A model generated the notes under the pieces. That model worked only from the letters and a program-made list of their open reading frames with translations. It was not told the DNA's origin and ran no database searches. From Banduia mediterranea (GTDB lineage: Bacteria; Pseudomonadota; Gammaproteobacteria; Nevskiales; Nevskiaceae): a DNA stretch of 49,296 nucleotides. The stretch spans positions 1-49,296 of the forward strand of contig NZ_JAVRIC010000028.1 of NCBI RefSeq assembly GCF_031846245.1, given 5' to 3'. The number at the start of each line of letters is the position of its first letter. Within the stretch, counting starts at the first letter, position 1. Positions 44,186-49,296 of the stretch are shown here, in pieces. The position numbers and the translations under genes were made by a program.

Positions 44186-44306
44186 GGTCCGGCGATCGGC
44201 AACCGGAACGGCTACACGAGCGTTTCGAAACAAGCCGCAGGCAGAATGGAGCGCAGCGGAATCCGGGAGCAAGGTTTCACAATGTGGCCCCGTTCCCGGA
44301 TACCTG

Positions 44307-44624
44307 CTAATCCTTGAGCATTAGCCGCGGCACCGGCCGCCCGGCCAGCAGATGCTCGTCGATGATCTCGTCGACGTCGTCTTCGTCCACGTAGGTGTAC
44401 CAGACGTTGTCCGGATACACGACGATCACCGGGCCTTCCTCGCAGCGCTCGAGGCATCCTGCCATATTGATGCGGACCTTGCCCACGCCGGCTGCTCCGG
44501 CGTGCTTGATCCGCTTCTTGGCGTAATCGCGCACCCGTGTCGCGCCCTTGTCATTGCAGCAACTGCGCTCCCCGGGCGCGCGCTGATTGCAGCAGAAGAA
44601 GACGTGGTGGCGGTAGTGACTCAT
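44307..44624 (-). CDS. 2Fe-2S ferredoxin, thioredoxin-like fold
   Basis: The protein has 105 residues from the ATG at 44624. Cysteines in HHVFFCCNQRAPGERSCC and MAGCLERCEEGP provide the four cluster ligands of thioredoxin-like 2Fe-2S ferredoxins, and VIVVYPDNVWYTYV is family typical. It probably transfers electrons or serves an assembly role; the partner is unknown. The ATG is four bases after the stop of the DUF481 gene, so the two are likely co-transcribed. Confidence 0.9.
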   Translation of the reverse strand: MSHYRHHVFFCCNQRAPGERSCCNDKGATRVRDYAKKRIKHAGAAGVGKVRINMAGCLERCEEGPVIVVYPDNVWYTYVDEDDVDEIIDEHLLAGRPVPRLMLKD

Positions 44625-44628
44625 GCGT

Positions 44629-45348
44629 TCAGGGATCGGCCTTGCCGAACTCGTAGGACAGATTGATGGAGGTCTCGGTATCGGTCTTTTCATTGCCCTC
44701 GCTGACCACGCTGTTGTGACGCGCGGTAAACGCCAGGGCAGCGAACAGATTGCCGATGATCGACAGCTTCAACTGTGACACCGATTCGGTATAGGTGTTG
44801 GACTCGCCGTATTCGGCCAGCAAGGTCTGCGTGAACTTGCTGGTGGGGCTGATCGTCCAGGCATAGTCCAGCCCGGTCGTGCCAACAAAGTCATCGGAGC
44901 GGCTGTCTGGCGGCTCCGCATATTCGTTCTGACGCGCGCCGGCGCCGGCTTCGAGGTCGAGCTGGTGCGCATCCGTGTTGAAGATTCTGCGGCCGTAGCC
45001 CACCGTTTCCACGGTGCGTTCGCGCACGCTCGCGAACAGATCCTTCTGCCAATCGGCCGCGAAATAGATGTAGTCAGTATCGGTGAAACTGAAGTCCGCC
45101 TTGTAGCCCACCGTGTAACGCTCCGCCGTGGTTTCCTCCTCGTCACGCGCCTGCGTGAACGAGAGGTGGGACGAATGCTCCCATGGCCCCGTCACATACG
45201 CGAGCTTCAGCTTTCCGTTGGACGTTGTGGTTTCGCTGTTGCCGCTGGTCATGATCAATCCAGCGGTCACGTCGCCCGACCATCCATCGGCCAGGGCCAC
45301 GCTCGATCCGCTCATGAGAATCAGGGCTGTTGCGATACGTTTCACCAT
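44629..45348 (-). CDS. DUF481-family outer-membrane protein (YdiY-like)
   Basis: The protein has 239 residues with a Sec signal (IATALILMSGSSVALA). The mature part is a series of amphipathic beta strands with aromatic ends (GWSGDVTAGLIMTSGNSETT, YTVGYKADFSFTDTDYIYFA) and a C-terminal aromatic pattern SINLSYEF, consistent with a small outer-membrane barrel of the DUF481 family. Upstream AAGGAG gives a clear start at 45348; the longer frame runs into repeat copy C. Function unknown, possibly salt or envelope stress related. Confidence 0.88.
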   Translation of the reverse strand: MVKRIATALILMSGSSVALADGWSGDVTAGLIMTSGNSETTTSNGKLKLAYVTGPWEHSSHLSFTQARDEEETTAERYTVGYKADFSFTDTDYIYFAADWQKDLFASVRERTVETVGYGRRIFNTDAHQLDLEAGAGARQNEYAEPPDSRSDDFVGTTGLDYAWTISPTSKFTQTLLAEYGESNTYTESVSQLKLSIIGNLFAALAFTARHNSVVSEGNEKTDTETSINLSYEFGKADP

Positions 45349-45490
45349 GCACTCCTTGTCGAACTTGAATGGGGCAACGTTCAGGCGCCAGGCGTCCCGA
45401 ACACAGTGGGCAGCGCCGGCTGCGGCCGGCGCCATTTTGTCGCCTCGCAGCGCGACCCGACCCGAACCAGGCCAGTGCTTCGGGCCAGGG

Positions 45491-45644
45491 CTAACGGCCA
45501 TGCCGCCAAGCGGCACCCTGCAGAATGAATCTGCTGCGGCATGGCCGTTCCCCTCAGCCACCGCTCGCAGTCGCGAGCGCCCCCCTCTCTCCCGCAAACG
45601 CGGCGAGGGTAGATCGGCATCACGCGGCGCGTGATTCACGTTAA
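45491..45644 (-). repeat. Dispersed structured repeat, copy C
   Basis: The copy runs from CTAACGGCCATGCC to CGTGATTCACGTTAA and aligns with copies A and B along its length. It starts 14 bases after the lptE stop and lies between lptE and the DUF481 gene, which begins 142 bases further on. Orientation relative to the preceding gene is the same as for copies A and B. Confidence 0.88.
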
Positions 45645-45658
45645 GAACACCAAGCGGT

Positions 45659-46231
45659 TTATTGCTCGATGCCCGCATTCGCGGACGCCGGCTCCGGCAC
45701 CAGGCGTGACAGCGATGCCTCAAGACGCAGCAGCAGCAGGTCCGCCAGCTCGTCCTGCAGATAGCGCTGCAAGCGAATTTCCTCGGCTTCCTTGGCCAGA
45801 ATCTGTTCGGCATTGAAACTGTAGTCGCGCGAGGCGTTCAAGCGATCGGACGGCACCAGGATCTTGCCGTCGCGCACCAGCACGAAATCCACTGTCGTCG
45901 TCAGCTCGAATTCCACGGCTTTGCCATCCGGCCCGATCGACAGCACCGAACGCTGCTCGTCCAGCTTGGTCAGCCGCAGCGTACTCACACCCGCTTCCGG
46001 CTGCGCCACGATGTCCGCACCGCGCCGACGCAGCCGCGAGCGCAGGGCTTGCTCCACCGGCGGCTCGGACACGGCGTAGGGCTCGACCGTATCGATGTAG
46101 ACACGCTGCAATGCGAGGGGCAGGGGACGGTCACCCGCCAGGCGAAAGCCACAGCCGGCCAGCAACAGGACCGCGACGACCACCGCCAGCCGGGTTGCGC
46201 GCACGGCGCAGAACCACGAATCGATCTTCAA
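45659..46231 (-). CDS. lptE: LPS-assembly lipoprotein LptE
   Basis: LptE plugs and stabilises the LptD barrel, which places lipopolysaccharide in the outer leaflet. The mature part starts CGFRLAGDRPLPLALQRVYI after a signal peptide ending LLLAGC. A TTG at 46231 with AAGGATGG upstream gives a normal 27-residue signal; the ATG at 46294, overlapping the leuS stop, would give 48 residues before the cysteine and is less likely. C-terminal AEQILAKEAEEIRLQRYLQDEL is typical for LptE. leuS-lptE order is widely conserved. Confidence 0.9.
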   Translation of the reverse strand: MKIDSWFCAVRATRLAVVVAVLLLAGCGFRLAGDRPLPLALQRVYIDTVEPYAVSEPPVEQALRSRLRRRGADIVAQPEAGVSTLRLTKLDEQRSVLSIGPDGKAVEFELTTTVDFVLVRDGKILVPSDRLNASRDYSFNAEQILAKEAEEIRLQRYLQDELADLLLLRLEASLSRLVPEPASANAGIEQ

Positions 46232-46293
46232 GCCGCCATCCTTAATGCTGCACTTCGCTTGCGCTTGTCCCGTTGAACGATACCGACTTCGCA

Positions 46294-48879
46294 TCAAACC
46301 ACCAGACTCACCAACTTGCCCGGCACCACGATCTTCTTGCGCAGGATCTGCTCCCCGACGAACTTCTTCACGTTTTCCTCGGCCAGCGCCGCGTCCAGAA
46401 TCGTCTCCTGCGTCGCATCGGCCGCCACCTCGATGTGTCCACGCAGCTTGCCGTTGACCTGTACCACCAGTTTCACCGTGTCCGCCACCAGCGCCGCCGG
46501 GTCGTGCCGCGGCCAGTGCGCATCAATCACCGCGTCCGAGCGGCCCAGCGCGTTCCAGAGCACATGCGACAGGTGCGGCACGATCGGCGCCAGCACCAAC
46601 ACCAGCACTTCCAGGGTTTCCTGGCTTACGGCGCGACCGTTGTCGCTGGCGTCGTCGAACTTGTAGAGCGCGTTGAGCAACTCCATGCAGCCGGCGATGG
46701 CCGTATTGAAAGTATGGCGACGCGAGAAATCATCCTCGATCTTGCGCAGCGTCTCGTGCAGTTTGCGTCGCAGCTCCTTCTGAGCAGAATCCAGTGCCGA
46801 CGCATTCAACGGCGGTGCCGCCCCGCCCGCCGTGTGGTCCAGGACGCGCTTCCACAAGCGCTTGAGAAAACGCGCTGCGCCGTCGATGCCGGCATCCGAC
46901 CATTCCAGGGTCTGCTCCGGCGGCGCGGTGAACATCATGAACAGGCGCAGCGCATCCGCGCCGTGCGACTCGATGATCCGGTTCGGATCCACGCCATTGT
47001 TCCTGGACTTGGACATGGTGCCCATGCCATCGGACTGCACCACCGAACCGTCGGCCTTCAGCCGGGCGCCGAGCATGCCGCCCTTGGCGTCGCGCTCCAC
47101 TTCGATTTCGCCCGGCGCGATCCATTCGCGCCCGCCATTGGCGGTCGTCCGGTAAAACGATTCGGCCAGCACCATGCCCTGCGTCAGCAAACGCGCGAAC
47201 GGCTCCGGCGTATCGACCAGACCGTTGTCGCGCATCGCCTTGGTGAAGAAACGGGCGTACAGCAAGTGCAGGATAGCGTGCTCGATGCCGCCGATGTACT
47301 GATCCACCGGCAGCCAGTATCTGGCGCGATCATCCAGCATCTTCTCGTTCTGGTCGGCGCAGGCAAATCGCGCGTAGTACCAACTCGAATCCACGAAGGT
47401 GTCGAAGGTGTCGGTCTCGCGTCTGGCCGGCTTGCCGCAGCTGGGACATTCGCAGTTGACGAAGGACTCCTCGCGCAGCAACGGGTTGCCACGGCCATCC
47501 GGCACCAGATGCTCCGGCAACACCACCGGTAGCTGATCGTCCGGCACCGGCACCGCGCCACAGGCCTCGCAGTACACCACCGGAATCGGGCAGCCCCAAT
47601 AGCGCTGTCGCGAAACGCCCCAGTCGCGCAGACGGTAATTCACGCGGCGCCTTCCCTGCCCCTGCGCCTCCAGACGGGATGCGATCGCATCGAAGGCTTG
47701 GTCGAATCTCAGCCCCGAGAACTCAGCGGAATTCTGCGTCGTGGCCTTGTCGGTGAATGCCGCCTCCGAAATGTCGGCCGGCGTCTCCGCATCCGGACCG
47801 ATCACCGGCATCTTCGGCAGCCCGTAGGCCGTGGCGAATTCCCAGTCGCGCTGGTCGTGCGCCGGCACCGCCATGACGCAACCCGTGCCGTAGTTCATCA
47901 ATACGAAATTCGCCGCCCACACCGGCACCCGCTCGCCGGTCAGCGGATGGATCACGTCGATGCCCAGCGGCACGCCGCGCTTTTCCATGGTTTCCAGCGT
48001 GGCCTCCTGGACGTCGGTCTTCTTCGTCTCATCGACGAACGCCGCAACCGCCTCGCTGCGCGCCGCCGCTTCCAGCGCCAGCGGATGCTGCACCGCCACC
48101 GAAACGAAGCTCACGCCATAGAGCGTGTCCGGACGCGTGGTGAACACGGTGATGTGTTCGTCGCGATCAGCCAGCCGGAAGTCGATCTCCAGACCTTCGG
48201 AGCGCCCGATCCAGTTGGCCTGCATGGTCTTGACCGCGTCCGGCCAGTCCGGCAACTGATCCAGCTCGGACAGCAACTCGTCCGCGTAGTCCGTGATCTT
48301 CAGGAACCACTGCGGAATCTCGCGCTGCTCCACCACGGCGCCGGAACGCCAGCCGCGTCCGTCGATCACCTGCTCATTGGCCAGCACCGTCTGGTCGACC
48401 GGATCCCAGTTCACGATCGAGGCCTTCTTGTAGACCAGGCCCTGCTGGTAGAGCTGGACGAAGAACCACTGCTGCCAGCGGTAGTAGGACGGCTCACAGG
48501 TCGCCAGGCGCCGATCCCAGTCATAGGCGATGCCCAGCTGCTTGAGCTGGCCGCACATGTAGTCGATATTGGAATACGTCCACTGCGCCGGCGGCACGCC
48601 GTTCTTCATCGCCGCGTTCTCGGCCGGCAGACCAAAGGCATCGAAACCGATCGGCTGCAGCACGTTCTTGCCGAGCATGCGCTGATAGCGCGTGATCACG
48701 TCCCCGATCGTGTAGTTGCGCACATGCCCCATGTGCAGGCGTCCGCTCGGGTAGGGAAACATCGATAGGCAATAGAACTTCTCGCGCGCCGCGTCCTCGC
48801 GCGCCTTGAAGGACTCGTTCTCGTTCCAGAATGCCTGGGCGCCTTGTTCGACGTCGCGCGGTGAATATTCCTGCTGCAT
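46294..48879 (-). CDS. leuS: Leucyl-tRNA synthetase
   Basis: LeuS charges tRNA-Leu (class I). The 861-residue protein has the HIGH-type motif in FPYPSGRLHMGHVRNYTIGD (about 36-55), a CP1 editing domain (about 220-420; VFTTRPDTLYGVSF, YGTGCVMAVPAHDQRD), a zinc-like insertion with CEACGAVPVP and CECPSCGKPARRE, the KMSKS motif in GTMSKSRNNGVDP and a C-terminal anticodon/editing domain ending VVPGKLVSLVV. ATG start. lptE follows with overlap potential. Confidence 0.97.
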   Translation of the reverse strand: MQQEYSPRDVEQGAQAFWNENESFKAREDAAREKFYCLSMFPYPSGRLHMGHVRNYTIGDVITRYQRMLGKNVLQPIGFDAFGLPAENAAMKNGVPPAQWTYSNIDYMCGQLKQLGIAYDWDRRLATCEPSYYRWQQWFFVQLYQQGLVYKKASIVNWDPVDQTVLANEQVIDGRGWRSGAVVEQREIPQWFLKITDYADELLSELDQLPDWPDAVKTMQANWIGRSEGLEIDFRLADRDEHITVFTTRPDTLYGVSFVSVAVQHPLALEAAARSEAVAAFVDETKKTDVQEATLETMEKRGVPLGIDVIHPLTGERVPVWAANFVLMNYGTGCVMAVPAHDQRDWEFATAYGLPKMPVIGPDAETPADISEAAFTDKATTQNSAEFSGLRFDQAFDAIASRLEAQGQGRRRVNYRLRDWGVSRQRYWGCPIPVVYCEACGAVPVPDDQLPVVLPEHLVPDGRGNPLLREESFVNCECPSCGKPARRETDTFDTFVDSSWYYARFACADQNEKMLDDRARYWLPVDQYIGGIEHAILHLLYARFFTKAMRDNGLVDTPEPFARLLTQGMVLAESFYRTTANGGREWIAPGEIEVERDAKGGMLGARLKADGSVVQSDGMGTMSKSRNNGVDPNRIIESHGADALRLFMMFTAPPEQTLEWSDAGIDGAARFLKRLWKRVLDHTAGGAAPPLNASALDSAQKELRRKLHETLRKIEDDFSRRHTFNTAIAGCMELLNALYKFDDASDNGRAVSQETLEVLVLVLAPIVPHLSHVLWNALGRSDAVIDAHWPRHDPAALVADTVKLVVQVNGKLRGHIEVAADATQETILDAALAEENVKKFVGEQILRKKIVVPGKLVSLVV

Positions 48880-49076
48880 GACCGGGTGATGTGCCTGAGG
48901 GGCGCGTAGTTTAGACGGATTGTCTGGCGTCCTTCTGCCGCCGGGAGGATCGCCAGCCTCGAACTGGGGGTCAAGCCGATATCAGCACCCGGACCAACCC
49001 GGGCGGAGATGAGGGCGCATCGCGCTGATCCGCGCGCATCGGTTCGGGCCGTCCGACTAGCCGTAGGCGCGAGACA

Positions 49077-49296
49077 TCAATCTTCGAGCGCCCCGATAAT
49101 CCGGTCGCCCTCCGCTGCCAGCGAACCGGCAACGGGCCCCAAGCGATCCCTGGACACTGAAACGATCTCCAGCGAATGCAAGACCACGGAAAGGCCGTCG
49201 ACCGTGAACACCGGATTCAACGCAGAGCGGCCGATCGCCTCCACCTGCGAGCCCAATACGAGCGGCACGACGACCCGACGGCTGTAGTCATCGAAG
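49077..49296 (-). CDS. CcdB-family toxin, C-terminal part (5' end outside window)
   Basis: The frame is open at the window edge, reading FDDYSRRVVVPLVLGSQVEA, then LNPVFTVDGLSVVLHSLEIV, and ending VAGSLAAEGDRIIGALED before TGA 49077. This follows the CcdB layout (TRVVVPL...LNPVFEIDG...VGSLAxHRDxIxxALD), the gyrase-poisoning toxin of the ccdAB module. The antitoxin would lie to the right, outside the window. The family is inferred from the C-terminal pattern; whether the gene is complete cannot be seen. Positions 48880-49076 contain no gene. Confidence 0.75.
   Translation of the reverse strand, partial: FDDYSRRVVVPLVLGSQVEAIGRSALNPVFTVDGLSVVLHSLEIVSVSRDRLGPVAGSLAAEGDRIIGALED

Overview
The window reads as a stretch of chromosome from a GC-rich gammaproteobacterium. 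The basis is the gene orders glyA-nrdR-ribD-ribE-ribBA-ribH-nusB-thiL-pgpA and fmdB-DUF502-aspS, together with ppsR/ppsA, an LptE lipoprotein and a tRNA-Ser with encoded CCA. A Nevskiales/Solimonadaceae-like or Xanthomonadales-like host is a guess from gene content, not a demonstrated placement.

Layout. Positions 1-1,915 are accessory: the tail of a DUF932 gene, a complete IS630-family element in a CTAG site, and a degenerate CTAG-bounded segment. A lipoprotein-like Sel1 protein follows at 1.9-3.2 kb. A sulfate-activation block occupies 3.6-7.4 kb (cysC, sat and a DHH phosphoesterase, with a divergent LysR gene). From 7.4 to 13.3 kb the region is more variable: a 53-bp CTAG-bounded miniature element inside a small ORF, a multidomain peptidoglycan hydrolase without a signal peptide followed by a calcium-loop lipoprotein-like gene, an unknown conserved gene, an NTF2-like fragment and a FecR-domain protein. 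From 13.4 to 30.98 kb almost everything is on the minus strand and is housekeeping: enoyl-CoA hydratase, etfA/etfB/ETF-QO, the riboflavin-thiamin-nusB operon, glyA, nadA, a BIG-domain lipoprotein, aspS, DUF502 and fmdB. From 31 to 40.5 kb lie macrodomain, DUF1249, phosphoglucomutase, PhoD-type phosphatase, the divergent ppsR/ppsA pair and a CinA-like gene. Positions 40.5-42.5 kb are a graveyard of mobile-element debris (EAL fragment, IS256-type and DDE transposase fragments, a serine-recombinase tail) ending at tRNA-Ser(CGA), whose 3' end is duplicated. The right end holds mltF, a 2Fe-2S protein, a DUF481 outer-membrane protein, lptE, leuS and the tail of a CcdB-like toxin.

Functional links. 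CysC and Sat make PAPS, and the DHH protein is a plausible PAP phosphatase for the same pathway. EtfA, EtfB and ETF-QO pass electrons from acyl-CoA oxidation to quinone, next to an enoyl-CoA hydratase. RibD, RibBA, RibH and RibE make riboflavin, the flavin precursor those proteins need. PpsR controls PpsA, and its gene is divergent from ppsA.

Most unusual signals. (1) A structured repeat of about 150 bp is present three times, each copy directly 3' of a minus-strand gene in the same orientation. (2) A signal-less LysM-transglycosylase-EF-hand-M23-like protein is paired with a downstream exported calcium-loop protein, which could be an effector/immunity pair. (3) A 53-bp CTAG-bounded MITE can be removed on paper to restore an ORF. 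(4) A 19-bp duplication of the tRNA-Ser 3' end lies beside recombinase debris. No CRISPR array, rRNA or complete prophage was seen.
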